A stretch of DNA of 64,000 nt from Polaribacter butkevichii (GCF_038024105.1 NZ_CP150661.1:3563501-3627500), one strand, 5' to 3'; numbered from the stretch's first letter, positions 45,715 through 57,619 are shown. Numbers and translations: made by a program. Notes: a model not told the origin generated them from the sequence alone.

Positions 45715-46494
45715 TTATTCTTGTTCTTTTTTTTCTTGTTCTTTTTTCTTTCTTAACGCTTCTTTTTTCTCTCTAAGCAATTGTCTTTTCTCTTCTCTTT
45801 GTTTTAATAGTTTTTCTCTTTTTTCTGCAATTAGTTTCTTTTTTGCTTCAACATCTGCAATTTTTTTTGCTTGTGCTGCCTCTTTTTTACTAATAGCTTC
45901 CTTTTGTCTATCTGTCAATCCTTTTTCAGGAGCAAGAAGTTGCTCTTGTCTTTTCTTATCTTTTTCGTCTATTAATCTACTTCGATCTATAGTTGCTAAA
46001 ACAAGGTCGCTAATATCGTATTTTTTATTTGAATATAGCATAACCAAATCGGTAGATTTATCAAAAACAAAATCATATTTTTTTCTTTTAGAAATACTTT
46101 GAATCGCATTGTAAACCTGATCTTGAATTGGTTTTACCAATTGCTTTCTCACAGAGAACATATCTCCCTTAGGACCAAAGTATAAAGATTCTAATCTTCT
46201 TAATTCTACTTGTTTTAAACTAATTTCTTCTTCTTTTTCTTCAATTAGGTCTTTTGTTAGAATTGCTTTTTCGTTGGCTAAGTCTGTTTTTAAAACTTCT
46301 ATATGTCTTGCTTGGTCATCTAATTTTTTTCTCCATTTAGCAATTTTTGCATCAAGAGTGTTTTGTGCTTCTAAATATTCTGGAACATTTTCTAGAATAT
46401 ACTCCATATCTATATAAGCAATTAATTGATTTCTTTGAGACCAAGAAATACTAGCACTAAGTATAAGAACGACTAATAAAAATATTTTTTTCAT
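45715..46494 (-). CDS. OmpH/Skp-family periplasmic chaperone (copy 1, Lys/Glu-rich tail)
   Basis: A 259-residue secreted OmpH homologue: signal ending SASISWSQ, core IAYIDMEYILENVPEYLEAQ, coiled-coil arms and YDFVFDKSTDLVMLYSNKKYD. Compared with copy 2 it has an extra C-terminal tail of about 90 residues, nearly all Lys, Glu, Gln, Arg and Leu, forming a long charged helix. Two OmpH genes behind bamA are usual in Flavobacteriaceae. Confidence 0.9.
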   Translation of the reverse strand: MKKIFLLVVLILSASISWSQRNQLIAYIDMEYILENVPEYLEAQNTLDAKIAKWRKKLDDQARHIEVLKTDLANEKAILTKDLIEEKEEEISLKQVELRRLESLYFGPKGDMFSVRKQLVKPIQDQVYNAIQSISKRKKYDFVFDKSTDLVMLYSNKKYDISDLVLATIDRSRLIDEKDKKRQEQLLAPEKGLTDRQKEAISKKEAAQAKKIADVEAKKKLIAEKREKLLKQREEKRQLLREKKEALRKKKEQEKKEQE

Positions 46495-46558
46495 TTGTAT
46501 AATGTATTTAGAAAAAACCGTGCCAAAAAAACTTTTTCTTTACAAAGTTACTGTTTTC

Positions 46559-49090
46559 TTAGAATTGTTTTCCAATAATAAAATGTGTTTGCCAGCCAGA
46601 TTTTACTGTTTGCCCAGGTAATGGATCAAAACCATGTGCAAAGTCAATTCCTAATAGACCAAATGCAGGCATAAATATTCTTACACCCACTCCTGCTGAA
46701 CGTTTTAATTCAAACGGATTAAATTCTTGAAAATTGTCATAAGAGTTTCCTGCTTCTAAAAAACCTAAAGTATATATAGAGGCAGACGGAGCATCTGTTA
46801 TCGAATAACGTAATTCTAACTGAAATTTATTATAAATGGTACCTCCAAAATTAGATGAAAGACCACTGTTTTCATATCCCCTTAAACCGATTGTTTCTCT
46901 ACCATCTAATTGGTAAGCCGCAATACCATCTCCACCAACAAAGTAACGTTCTACTGGTGTTGCGCCAAGTTCATGATTATAAGAGCCTAAATATCCTACT
47001 TCTGCATTGGTCATTAATACTAATTTTTCTGTAAAAGAAGTATACCATTTTCCTTTTACATTAAATTTATAATATTCTAACCATTTGTACTTTTCTAAAT
47101 CAGATAAATTAGGATCAGAATAATCTTTTTTGTTTAGTAAAGAATACGGTAAAGTTGCTTTTGCTCCTACAGAAAATTCAGAACCATAAGTAGGGAAAAT
47201 TAAACTTGGACCCGCTGAGTTTCTTGACAAAGTAATATTGTAAGATAAGTTGTTTAAGGTTCCGTTATTAAGGTTTATTCCTGCTAATCCAAAGTTATAA
47301 TCGTTAGATTTTAATGCTTGGTAACTTATGGTTTGTGATAATTGAAAATAATCATCTGGCCATTTTAAACGTTGTCCTAACCCTAAAGAGGCTCCAATAA
47401 TAGATAAACTTTTACTTTTATCTACATCATAAGTTGAAAAATCTAATTGATATTGGTTTGATGAATAGATAGAAAAAGATAAAGATTTTGGTTTTTTACC
47501 GCCTAACCATGGTTCTGTAAATGAAAAACTATAAGTGCTATAAGTTCTACTAGTTTGTAGTCTTAAAGCTAATGTTTGACCATCTCCCATAGGTAAGGGT
47601 TTGTAAGCGTCTTTGTTAAAGATGTTTTTAAAAGAAAAATTATTAAAAGATAAACCTAAAGTTCCTATAAAAGAACCACCACCATAACCACCTTGTAGTT
47701 CTATTTGACTTCCTCCTTTTTCTACAACTGTAAAATCTATATCTGCAGTTTTATTTTGATAATCAGGTATAACATCTGGTGTAACATTAGAGTCAAAGAA
47801 ACCTAATTGACCAATTTCTCTAATAGATCTAATAATGGCACTTCTGCTAAATAAATCTCCTGGTTTTACACGTAATTCTCTAAATAATACGTGGTCATTT
47901 GTTTTATCATTACCAGAAACACTTACTTTTCTAATACGTGCTTTTTCATCTTCTCTAATTCTTATTTCTACGGTAATAGAATCGTTTTTTACTCTAGTTT
48001 CTACTGCATTAACAGAAGAGAATAAAAAACCATTATCTTGGTATAAGGTAGATATATCTTGCGAAGTAGGGCTACCATCTCCTTTAATACGTTCTTCTAA
48101 AACGGCACCATTGTACACATCTCCTTTTTCAATTTTTAAATATCTTTGAAGTTGTTCGTCTGTATATTCTTTGTTTCCTATAAATAAAATTTCTGCAAAA
48201 CGGTATTGCCTACCTTCTTCTATGTCTAAATGAATGTTAATGGTATTGTCATCATTCCAACTAATTTTGTCACTAAGAATACGTGCATCTCTATAACCTA
48301 ATCTACTGTATTTGTCTAAAATGCTTTCTAAATCTTCTTGGTAATCTTCTTCTATATATTTAGAGGCTTTCCAAAAACGTCCAAGAAATTTTTCTTTGGT
48401 GTTTTTCATCGCTTTTTTTAATTTCTTGTTAGAAAGCGCTTTGTTACCCGTAAAAAGAATGTCTTTAATTTTTATTTTTTTTCCTTTATCAATAAAGATA
48501 GCCATGTTAACAATATTAACGTCTGAGGTGTCTTTTTTAACGTCTAAATTTACTTTTGTTTTAAGGAAACCTTTATCTGTGTATTTTTTGGTAAAGTAAT
48601 TTTTAGTAGTTACAATAAGGTTATCTGTAACCATAGCTCCTCTTTTAAGTTCTGCGTCTTTTTTTAATTCTTTCGCCTTCCCTTTTTTAATTCCGGTAAT
48701 GGTTATGTTATTTAATTGAGGTAATTCTAAAACATCAAATTGTAGGTATACGGTATTGCCATCTAATCTAGCAAGGTAAACGTCTACATTGCTAAATTGT
48801 TTACTTTCGTATAGTTTTTTTATGGCGCTTGTAAGTTTATCTCCTGGTAATTTTATGGCTTGTCCATTTCTTAAACCAGTAAAAACTCTAACAGTTTCTT
48901 CACTAAACTTTTTTAAACCAGTAACACTAATGCTTCCTAGAATATATTCTTTTCCTTTTTCAAAGGAAGTGTTTTTAGTAGAAGTTGTATCTTTTTTTAC
49001 AATTGATAGACTATCCTTCTCGTTTTGTGCTTTGGCACTAAAAGTAAAAAATAATGCCATTAGCATTATTGTAGCAGAAAATAATTTCAT
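46559..49090 (-). CDS. bamA: Outer membrane protein assembly factor BamA
   Basis: An 843-residue protein starting at ATG 49090 (MKLFSATIMLMALFFTFSAKAQ signal); an upstream TTG at 49129 would overlap uppS and add a hydrophilic stretch, so it is rejected. POTRA domains occupy about residues 40-430 (repeated ITGIKKGKAKELKK, ILFTGNKALSNKKLKK, VSGNDKTNDHVLFRELRVKPGDLF), followed by the 16-strand barrel with VGGDGIAAYQLDGRETIGLRGYEN and a C-terminal strand ending in Phe. It inserts barrel proteins into the outer membrane. The gap to uppS is 7 bp. Confidence 0.95.
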   Translation of the reverse strand: MKLFSATIMLMALFFTFSAKAQNEKDSLSIVKKDTTSTKNTSFEKGKEYILGSISVTGLKKFSEETVRVFTGLRNGQAIKLPGDKLTSAIKKLYESKQFSNVDVYLARLDGNTVYLQFDVLELPQLNNITITGIKKGKAKELKKDAELKRGAMVTDNLIVTTKNYFTKKYTDKGFLKTKVNLDVKKDTSDVNIVNMAIFIDKGKKIKIKDILFTGNKALSNKKLKKAMKNTKEKFLGRFWKASKYIEEDYQEDLESILDKYSRLGYRDARILSDKISWNDDNTINIHLDIEEGRQYRFAEILFIGNKEYTDEQLQRYLKIEKGDVYNGAVLEERIKGDGSPTSQDISTLYQDNGFLFSSVNAVETRVKNDSITVEIRIREDEKARIRKVSVSGNDKTNDHVLFRELRVKPGDLFSRSAIIRSIREIGQLGFFDSNVTPDVIPDYQNKTADIDFTVVEKGGSQIELQGGYGGGSFIGTLGLSFNNFSFKNIFNKDAYKPLPMGDGQTLALRLQTSRTYSTYSFSFTEPWLGGKKPKSLSFSIYSSNQYQLDFSTYDVDKSKSLSIIGASLGLGQRLKWPDDYFQLSQTISYQALKSNDYNFGLAGINLNNGTLNNLSYNITLSRNSAGPSLIFPTYGSEFSVGAKATLPYSLLNKKDYSDPNLSDLEKYKWLEYYKFNVKGKWYTSFTEKLVLMTNAEVGYLGSYNHELGATPVERYFVGGDGIAAYQLDGRETIGLRGYENSGLSSNFGGTIYNKFQLELRYSITDAPSASIYTLGFLEAGNSYDNFQEFNPFELKRSAGVGVRIFMPAFGLLGIDFAHGFDPLPGQTVKSGWQTHFIIGKQF

Positions 49091-49097
49091 AAAAAAT

Positions 49098-49841
49098 TTA
49101 TTCTGTAATTTGTTCGCTTGTTTTTCCAAATCTTCGTTCTCTATTCTGATAATCTATGATTGCATCGTAAAAATGCTCTTCTCTAAAATCTGGCCAAAGT
49201 ATATCTGTAAAATATAATTCGGCATATGCCATTTGCCATAACAAGAAATTACTAATGCGTTGTTCGCCACTAGTTCTTATCATTAAGTCAACGTCGGGCA
49301 AATTAAACGTATATAAATGGTTATTTATAGTATTTTCATCAATTTCTTCAATATTTAGCTCATTATTAACAACTTTTTTGGATATGTTTTTAATAGTGTT
49401 AACAATTTCTTCTCTAGAACCGTAGCTCAATGCAAAAGTTAAAACAATATCTGTATTGTTTTTTGTTTGAGAAATAACGTCTGCTAAAACATTTTGAGCT
49501 TTTTTGGGTAAGCTACTAATTAAACCTATTGCATTTACTTTTACTCCGTTTTTTAAAAAGCCAGGTAATTCTTTTTTTAATGAATTAATAAGTAAACTCA
49601 TTAATGCGTCTACTTCTAATTTTGGTCGATTCCAATTTTCTGTAGAAAAAGCATATAAAGTAATTGCTTCAACATTTATTTTGGAAGCTGCGCTAACAGA
49701 TTCTCTAACTGCTGTTAAGGCATTTCTATGGCCAAAAATTCTATTCATCCCTTTACCCTTGGCCCAACGACCATTACCATCCATTATAATGGCAACATGT
49801 TTTGGCGTTTTTTGTAAGTCGATAAGTAATTTTTTATCCAT
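49098..49841 (-). CDS. uppS: Undecaprenyl diphosphate synthase (isoprenyl transferase)
   Basis: A 247-residue cis-prenyltransferase making the C55 lipid carrier for peptidoglycan. Signatures are IIMDGNGRWAKGKGMNRIFGH (catalytic Asp and phosphate site), TLYAFSTENWNRP, LTFALSYGSREEI and the C-terminal DLMIRTSGEQRISNFLLWQMAYAE. Full length. It lies 5 bp after the DUF6089-like gene and 7 bp before bamA. Confidence 0.95.
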   Translation of the reverse strand: MDKKLLIDLQKTPKHVAIIMDGNGRWAKGKGMNRIFGHRNALTAVRESVSAASKINVEAITLYAFSTENWNRPKLEVDALMSLLINSLKKELPGFLKNGVKVNAIGLISSLPKKAQNVLADVISQTKNNTDIVLTFALSYGSREEIVNTIKNISKKVVNNELNIEEIDENTINNHLYTFNLPDVDLMIRTSGEQRISNFLLWQMAYAELYFTDILWPDFREEHFYDAIIDYQNRERRFGKTSEQITE

Positions 49842-49846
49842 AGTTT

Positions 49847-50560
49847 TTATAATCCGTTAGTATAACAAGCTGGTCTTCCAAAGGTATAAATGATAGAAAC
49901 TCCAGTAAACATGTACCAATCATTTCCATCTCCTTTTAAATTCCTTTTTGTGGTTTCGCTTAAACCTGTAGGGATTTCATTTGAAGAATCGTAGAGCCTA
50001 TCGTCTAAGTTATCTGTAAAAGTGTATCTAAATTTTGCTTCTAGGGCAAATGCTAAAGTACCAAATAATTTAGATTTATATCCGATACCAAAAGGAATTG
50101 CGTAGGATGTTTTGTTAGTGTTTTTGTATTCGTTTGTAGAAGTTCGGTTACCGGCTACCGAGTTATAGTTAAAAGTAGCTAATTCTAAGAGTAGGTATGG
50201 AGTCCATGTTTTATCATCAGAAGATAAATCATACTCATAAAAATTAAATTCGATACCAACAGCTAATTCATTTATTGTATTCGAAAAATGTAAGTCTCTG
50301 TCTTTTCTATATCTAATGTCTGCATTTGCATCATCTCCAGAGATAGGTAGATAACTATAAGTTGCTCTTAATGCAACTCTAGGATTCCAATTATATTTGT
50401 AAAATAAGGCTCCGGCAGGTTTGTTTGGTGAAAAATAATAGTTTTTACCAATGTCTCCAACATAGTTTGTGCCTCCTAAAGAGAGGCCTACTTCATGAAG
50501 TTGCCCCAAGAATATAGAGGTGAAACTTACAAATACAAAAAATAATATTTTTTTTTTCAT
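49847..50560 (-). CDS. DUF6089-like outer membrane beta-barrel protein
   Basis: A 237-residue secreted protein starting at ATG 50560 (signal MKKKILFFVFVSFTSIFLGQ); a TTG 33 nt upstream is less likely. The mature part opens LHEVGLSLGGTNYVGDIGKNYYFSPNKPAGALFYKYNW and shows alternating aromatic strands of a small outer-membrane barrel, ending FTGVSIIYTFG. Proteins of this type precede uppS-bamA in many flavobacteria, suggesting a part in envelope assembly. No catalytic motif. Confidence 0.8.
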   Translation of the reverse strand: MKKKILFFVFVSFTSIFLGQLHEVGLSLGGTNYVGDIGKNYYFSPNKPAGALFYKYNWNPRVALRATYSYLPISGDDANADIRYRKDRDLHFSNTINELAVGIEFNFYEYDLSSDDKTWTPYLLLELATFNYNSVAGNRTSTNEYKNTNKTSYAIPFGIGYKSKLFGTLAFALEAKFRYTFTDNLDDRLYDSSNEIPTGLSETTKRNLKGDGNDWYMFTGVSIIYTFGRPACYTNGL

Positions 50561-50665
50561 TCTAAAAATAGTCCGCAAATATAGAAATTTCAAATTGCTT
50601 TATAAAGTTAATACGTTGTCTTTTTTGAATAACCTTTTTTTTAAGGAAATATTGTAAGTAATACG

Positions 50666-51565
50666 TTAAAGATTTGTTTTGTTTCTAATGTCTTCTCCCC
50701 ATAAGAGTTTGCTTCTTAATGTCTTTAGAAAAGATTGATTTTTTGGTAAAATACTTTTTATTGTAAAGTCTGTTTTTTCTATAAAAATTTTAGTATTGTT
50801 AGGTACACTAGAAACTCTAGAATCTAATGATATTAAAAAGCTCTTTTCTCTAGAGTCTACTTTTAATTCTACTTTAGTTTCATCAGAAATAACCATGGGC
50901 CTTGCATTTAAATTATGAGGAGCAATTGGAGTAATTACTAAGTTTTTAGAATCTGGTAAAATAACGGGGCCATTACAACTTAAAGAATAGCCAGTAGAAC
51001 CTGTAGGAGTAGCTATTATTAAGCCATCTGCCCAATAATTGGTAAGATATTCTCCGTTTAAATACGTTTTTACACCAATCATAGATGTGGTGTTTTTCTT
51101 TGCTATAGTAACTTCGTTTAAGGCAAAATTTAGCTCGGTAAAGTCTTTTGTTTTTGGTTCTGTTTTTACAGATACAAGCGTTCTTTCTTGTATTGTATAA
51201 TCTCCCTTAATTATTAATTTTATGCTTTCTTCTATAAGGTCTTTTGGTACATTGGCTAAAAAACCTAATCTACCTGTGTTTATTCCTAAAATAGGGATGT
51301 TTAAATCTCTAATGTGGGTAACAGAACGCAAAAAGGTTCCGTCGCCACCAAGCGTAAACATAATATCGAAAGAGCTGTTTAAATCATTAAAACTAACAAA
51401 GGTTTTATAATTATTTTCTAAAACATTGCTCTCAACCAAAAGAGTATAAAATTCTTTTTCAATATAGAAATCAACCTTATTTTTTTCTAAAACGTGTAAT
51501 AAAGTTTTAATTTCTTTATCTGATGAAATGGCGTAAGATTGACCGTAAATTGCTGCTTTCTTCAC
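50666..51565 (-). CDS. nadK: NAD kinase
   Basis: A 299-residue enzyme making NADP from NAD and ATP. The catalytic motif GGDGTFLR is at about residues 74-81, followed by LGINTGRLGFLANV and the NAD-binding WADGLIIATPTGSTGYSLSCNGP. Normal length. It lies 37 bp after the CBS gene and about 100 bp before the DUF6089-like gene. Confidence 0.95.
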   Translation of the reverse strand: MKKAAIYGQSYAISSDKEIKTLLHVLEKNKVDFYIEKEFYTLLVESNVLENNYKTFVSFNDLNSSFDIMFTLGGDGTFLRSVTHIRDLNIPILGINTGRLGFLANVPKDLIEESIKLIIKGDYTIQERTLVSVKTEPKTKDFTELNFALNEVTIAKKNTTSMIGVKTYLNGEYLTNYWADGLIIATPTGSTGYSLSCNGPVILPDSKNLVITPIAPHNLNARPMVISDETKVELKVDSREKSFLISLDSRVSSVPNNTKIFIEKTDFTIKSILPKNQSFLKTLRSKLLWGEDIRNKTNL

Positions 51566-51602
51566 TTCTTTATTTTTTTTTATAAATGCTCCTTCTAAAG
51601 GA

Positions 51603-52262
51603 TTACATTTCTAGATATTTTTGTAAATATTCAGATCTACTCTTTAAATCCTCTAAATAAATATCATTTTCGTGCATAGATATAATTTTATAATCATATC
51701 TTCTAAGGGTTTGCATTATTTCATTTATTTCATCCGAAATTACTTTAATGGTAATTTGAATAGTATCTGCTTTTTTTTCTGAAATATACAAACCTAATAA
51801 TTTACCGCCATTAGATTCTATAATTTGAACTACTTGACTCATAGAATAATCATTTCTAAGTTTTTCTATAATTAAAGTCTCGCTTTCTTCAATCATAAAA
51901 GGACTTGTAGAAAAAACGTCTAGAACATCACGCAGATCAAAATAGCCAACATATTCTTTTTGTTCATCTAAAACAGGTATAATATTGGTGTCGTTATCAG
52001 CAAAAATTTTTAATAGTTCTAAAACAGTTGCTTTGTCATCCGCAAAAAAAGAATTTAATAAATGTGAAGATTTTACTAATTCTTCTTCATTATTTTCAAT
52101 CGTTTGTACATCATCTTCTGCAAAAGAACCTAGTAGTTTGTTGTTTTCAACTACAGGAAAATGGGTGATAGGGTAATTTTTAAACACTTTTTGAGCCTTT
52201 TTTACAGCGTCTTTTAAGTGAAGTGGTGTTATTTCTTTTAATATATAGTCGTTCATATTCAT
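51603..52262 (-). CDS. CBS-domain protein
   Basis: A 219-residue soluble protein with two CBS motifs in tandem (about residues 12-63 and 70-125: FPVVENNKLLGSFAEDD and IIPVLDEQKEYVGYFDLRDVL) and a C-terminal ACT-like regulatory domain (VVQIIESNGGKLLGLYISE, ITIKVISDEINEIMQTLRRYDYKII). CBS pairs bind adenine nucleotides and regulate partners. It is divergent from pdxJ and just upstream of nadK, so a nucleotide-sensing role is possible. Confidence 0.85.
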   Translation of the reverse strand: MNMNDYILKEITPLHLKDAVKKAQKVFKNYPITHFPVVENNKLLGSFAEDDVQTIENNEEELVKSSHLLNSFFADDKATVLELLKIFADNDTNIIPVLDEQKEYVGYFDLRDVLDVFSTSPFMIEESETLIIEKLRNDYSMSQVVQIIESNGGKLLGLYISEKKADTIQITIKVISDEINEIMQTLRRYDYKIISMHENDIYLEDLKSRSEYLQKYLEM

Positions 52263-52297
52263 GCTTTACGAATATAGGATAAAATGATTTAATAAAT

Positions 52298-52305
52298 TAT
52301 ATTTG
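52298..52305 (+). promoter_or_regulatory. -7 promoter element of pdxJ
   Basis: TATATTTG, matching TAnnTTTG, 17 nt before the ATG of pdxJ at 52323. Confidence 0.5.
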
Positions 52306-52322
52306 TAGCCTAATTTTAGACA

Positions 52323-53036
52323 ATGACAAAGTTAAGTGTAAATATTAATAAAATTGCAACTTTAAGAAATTCTCGTGGCGGAAACGTACCTAATTTATTA
52401 ACAGTTGCCACGGATATTGAAGGGTTTGGTGCTCAGGGAATTACAATTCACCCAAGACCAGATGAAAGACATATTCGTTACCAAGATGCTAGAGATTTAA
52501 AAAATATTGTTACTACAGAGTATAATATTGAAGGAAATCCTATAAAATCTTTTATGGATTTGGTTTTAGAAGTAAAACCAACTCAAGTTACTTTGGTGCC
52601 AGATGCCCTAGATGCAATTACGTCTAATGCTGGTTGGGATACCATTACGCATCAATCTTTTTTACAAGAAGTAATTAAAGAATTTCAACAAAACGGAATT
52701 AGAACATCTATTTTTATTGATACGGATGCTAAGCTAATTGAAGCTGCTGCAAAAACTGGTGCTGATAGAGTAGAGTTGTATACAGAAGATTTTGCAACGC
52801 AATTCGATTTAGGAAATTTTGATGCTATAAAGCCTTATACTGAAGCGGCTGTTTTAGCTCATAAATTAGGATTAGGTGTTAATGCTGGGCACGATTTAAG
52901 CTTAGATAATATTAAGTTTTTTAAAGAGAATATTCCTAATTTAGACGAAGTTTCTATTGGACACGCGCTAATTGCAGAGAGTTTATACTTAGGTTTAGAA
53001 AATGTTGTAAATATGTATTTACATCGACTAAAATAG
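52323..53036 (+). CDS. pdxJ: Pyridoxine 5'-phosphate synthase
   Basis: A 237-residue TIM-barrel enzyme joining 1-deoxyxylulose-5-phosphate and aminoacetone phosphate into pyridoxine phosphate. Signatures are [33 protein letters not shown], catalytic-loop [18 protein letters not shown] and [22 protein letters not shown]. Full length. It is followed by a GC-rich palindromic repeat and a hydrolase gene in the same direction. Confidence 0.95.
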   Translation: MTKLSVNINKIATLRNSRGGNVPNLLTVATDIEGFGAQGITIHPRPDERHIRYQDARDLKNIVTTEYNIEGNPIKSFMDLVLEVKPTQVTLVPDALDAITSNAGWDTITHQSFLQEVIKEFQQNGIRTSIFIDTDAKLIEAAAKTGADRVELYTEDFATQFDLGNFDAIKPYTEAAVLAHKLGLGVNAGHDLSLDNIKFFKENIPNLDEVSIGHALIAESLYLGLENVVNMYLHRLK

Positions 53037-53053
53037 TAGGCAGTATTTAGTAG

Positions 53054-53117
53054 AAATGTCTCCTCGAGCGCAGTCGAGAGGTTCATTTAGGTCTCGACTG
53101 CGCTCGACCTGACAAAA
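53054..53117. repeat. GC-rich palindromic repeat, copy 2
   Basis: A 64-bp element nearly identical to 35450-35512. Its arms (53064-53079 and its reverse complement tctcgactgcgctcga) form a perfect 16-bp stem. It begins 17 nt after the pdxJ stop and ends 14 nt before the ATG of the downstream hydrolase, the same placement as copy 1 before hemN. Confidence 0.88.
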
Positions 53118-53131
53118 CCCAACAATCTAAA

Positions 53132-53905
53132 ATGTCAAATAACCTAATATTACATTCAACCATAAAAGGAGAAGGAAAACCGTTGTTAATTTTACATGGT
53201 TATTTTGGAATGTCTGATAACTGGAAAACTTTAGGAAATCAGTTTTCTGAGGATTATCAAGTTCATTTAATTGATCAAAGAAATCACGGACGTAGTTTTC
53301 ATGAAGACGAATTTAATTATGAAGTTTTAGTTGAAGATTTACATGCTTACATACAACATTACCAATTAGAACAAGTACATATTATAGGGCATTCTATGGG
53401 CGGAAAAACAGCAATGTTGTTTGCTGTTACATATCCTAATTTGGTTGATAAATTAATTATTGTTGATATTTCTCCAAGACAATATCAGCCACATCATAAT
53501 GCAATTTTAGCGGGCTTAAATTCTATTGATTTTTCCGTAGAAAATTCTAGAAGTAAGGTTGATAAAAAACTAGCATCGTTAATTCCAGAATTAGGTGTGC
53601 GTCAGTTTTTATTAAAAAATGTCTACTGGAAAGAAAAAGGGCAATTGGCATTTAGATTCAATTTAGAATCTTTAACCGATAATAACATAGAAATAGGAGA
53701 AGCATTGCCTTCTTTTACTGTTTTTGAAAAAGATACCTTGTTTTTAAAAGGAGAAAAATCTAATTACATAACAAAAGATGAAGAGCCAATTATAGAGGCG
53801 CATTTTCCGAATTCTAAAATTGTAGAAATTAAAAATGCTGGTCATTGGTTGCATGCCGAAAATCCAAAACAATTTTACGATGAAGTTTCTACGTTTTTAA
53901 AGTAA
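53132..53905 (+). CDS. Alpha/beta-fold hydrolase (YbfF-like esterase)
   Basis: A 257-residue cytoplasmic hydrolase. The oxyanion motif is LHGYFGMSDNW, the nucleophile elbow GHSMGG (Ser at about residue 91), with IVDISPRQY and the catalytic His in NAGHWLHAENP near the C-terminus. Closest in pattern to YbfF/EPHX-type acyl-CoA or ester hydrolases. It follows pdxJ on the same strand across the repeat, then a terminator. Confidence 0.88.
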   Translation: MSNNLILHSTIKGEGKPLLILHGYFGMSDNWKTLGNQFSEDYQVHLIDQRNHGRSFHEDEFNYEVLVEDLHAYIQHYQLEQVHIIGHSMGGKTAMLFAVTYPNLVDKLIIVDISPRQYQPHHNAILAGLNSIDFSVENSRSKVDKKLASLIPELGVRQFLLKNVYWKEKGQLAFRFNLESLTDNNIEIGEALPSFTVFEKDTLFLKGEKSNYITKDEEPIIEAHFPNSKIVEIKNAGHWLHAENPKQFYDEVSTFLK

Positions 53906-53929
53906 AATAGTAGACTTATTAATAAAGTG

Positions 53930-53969
53930 AAAAGAGATTGAAACGGACTAAGTTATCAATCTCTTTTTT
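53930..53969 (+). terminator. Intrinsic terminator after the hydrolase gene
   Basis: A 12-bp stem aaaagagattga/tcaatctctttt (53930-53941 with 53956-53967) with 14-nt loop and T-tail, 24 bp after the stop. Confidence 0.85.
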
Positions 53970-54157
53970 GTGTTCAGATAAGCTCGTTATTTATGAAATT
54001 CTTATTTAAAAAAAGATAGTAGTTGTATTGTTTCTTTTGATGATTTTTTGAAACACGAACGTATTACCTACAAGAATGTCTGTTTATTTTTAAGGTTTGT
54101 AAATTGCTGTTTTTGTTTTTTGGGTTCAGAAATAAATTATTTTATGTAAGATAATAG

Positions 54158-54165
54158 TATCTTTG
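54158..54165 (+). promoter_or_regulatory. -7 promoter element of the PAP2 gene
   Basis: TATCTTTG, matching TAnnTTTG, 20 nt before the ATG at 54186. Confidence 0.5.
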
Positions 54166-54185
54166 GCGCTTCAATTTTAATAAAA

Positions 54186-55046
54186 ATGAAGAAACTACTA
54201 GTATTTTCGCTATTACTATTTATGTATAGTTTTACGTATTCTCAGAACCAATCTATCAATCTAAATCTTAAAAAAGATAGAGATTTATGGCAAAAATTTA
54301 CCTACGATTTAGGAAATATGGCTGGCGGAATGGGTTACGCTTACAGTAGACCTTTACATTGGAAAGGAAAACAATTAAATAATTTAGCCTATGTTGCAGC
54401 AGGAACTTCTGCTTTGTATTTGGTGGATGATCATATTGATAATTGGGCAAATAATTGGAGAGGAGATGTACCGCGTTGGTTAGCCGATTACGGTAATGAA
54501 TACGGAAGTCCGAATAATAATTTTATGATTACTGGAGCTGTTTATTTAACAGGTTTAATTTCTGATAATCCAAAATTAAGAAGAACAGGGGTGCTTTTAA
54601 TTTCATCTGCATCTGCATCTGGATTGTTACAACAGATTTCTAAAAGAATTGTTGGTCGTGCAAGACCGAAAGCAGATGTTGGTAAAGGAACTTTTGATCC
54701 TTTACATTTTGACAGGGTTTTTAATTATGATTCTTTTCCTTCTGGGCACGTAATGTTAGGTTTTACAAATGCATATATTCTTGCAAAACATTTTGATAGC
54801 CCTTGGATAAAGGCAGGATTATATACTGTAGGTTCTATACCTGGTTTTGCTAGAATTGTAGATCGTTTTCACTGGGTTTCTGATGTTGTTTTTTCTACAG
54901 CTTTAAGTATTTTTATTGTGGAAGCAATAGATAGATATTTAGATACAAAATACGATCAGAAATATAACGATAAGGGTAAAAAGAAAAAGATAGCTTGGGA
55001 TATACAATTTACACCACAAAGTTTTGGTATTGTAATGAACTTTTAG
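54186..55046 (+). CDS. PAP2-family phosphatase (secreted)
   Basis: A 286-residue protein with signal peptide (MKKLLVFSLLLFMYSFTYSQ). The PAP2 triad motifs are present: KRIVGRARP (motif 1), PSGHVM (motif 2) and RIVDRFHWVSDVV (motif 3). Hydrophobic helices surround them, so it is probably membrane-bound with the active site in the periplasm, dephosphorylating lipid phosphates such as undecaprenyl diphosphate. Monocistronic between two terminators. Confidence 0.9.
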   Translation: MKKLLVFSLLLFMYSFTYSQNQSINLNLKKDRDLWQKFTYDLGNMAGGMGYAYSRPLHWKGKQLNNLAYVAAGTSALYLVDDHIDNWANNWRGDVPRWLADYGNEYGSPNNNFMITGAVYLTGLISDNPKLRRTGVLLISSASASGLLQQISKRIVGRARPKADVGKGTFDPLHFDRVFNYDSFPSGHVMLGFTNAYILAKHFDSPWIKAGLYTVGSIPGFARIVDRFHWVSDVVFSTALSIFIVEAIDRYLDTKYDQKYNDKGKKKKIAWDIQFTPQSFGIVMNF

Positions 55047-55084
55047 AGGTTAATTAATCTTATTTTAATTGACTTACCATCATA

Positions 55085-55121
55085 AAAAACGGTTTTGATA
55101 GCTACTATCAAAACCGTTTTT
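55085..55121. terminator. Bidirectional terminator between PAP2 and katG
   Basis: A perfect 16-bp stem (55085-55100 with 55106-55121) with 5-nt loop and A/T tracts on both sides, between the convergent PAP2 and katG genes. Confidence 0.92.
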
Positions 55122-55149
55122 ATTTTATATAAATGTAAGTTGTGTTTGC

Positions 55150-57429
<2,280 letters not shown>

Positions 57430-57611
57430 TCAAAATTAATCTAATTGCAACTTGTAAATACCTTTATATAATTTTCATATTTTATTTTGTTATAAATAAA
57501 ATTGATTAAAATTAAATTTACAATAGATTTATTAGATTTACTGAGGTTATTGCTCCCTACGAAGTTATCAGAAATTAAGTCTAGAAACAAACTAAATTAT
57601 TTTAAAAACAA

Positions 57612-57619
57612 TATCTTTG
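57612..57619 (+). promoter_or_regulatory. -7 promoter element of the MazG-like gene
   Basis: TATCTTTG, matching TAnnTTTG, 35 nt before the ATG at 57655. Confidence 0.45.

Noticed and set aside
49091..49129. Earlier start of bamA at TTG 49129
   Set aside because: It would overlap uppS and add 13 hydrophilic residues before the signal peptide; ATG 49090 gives a normal signal.
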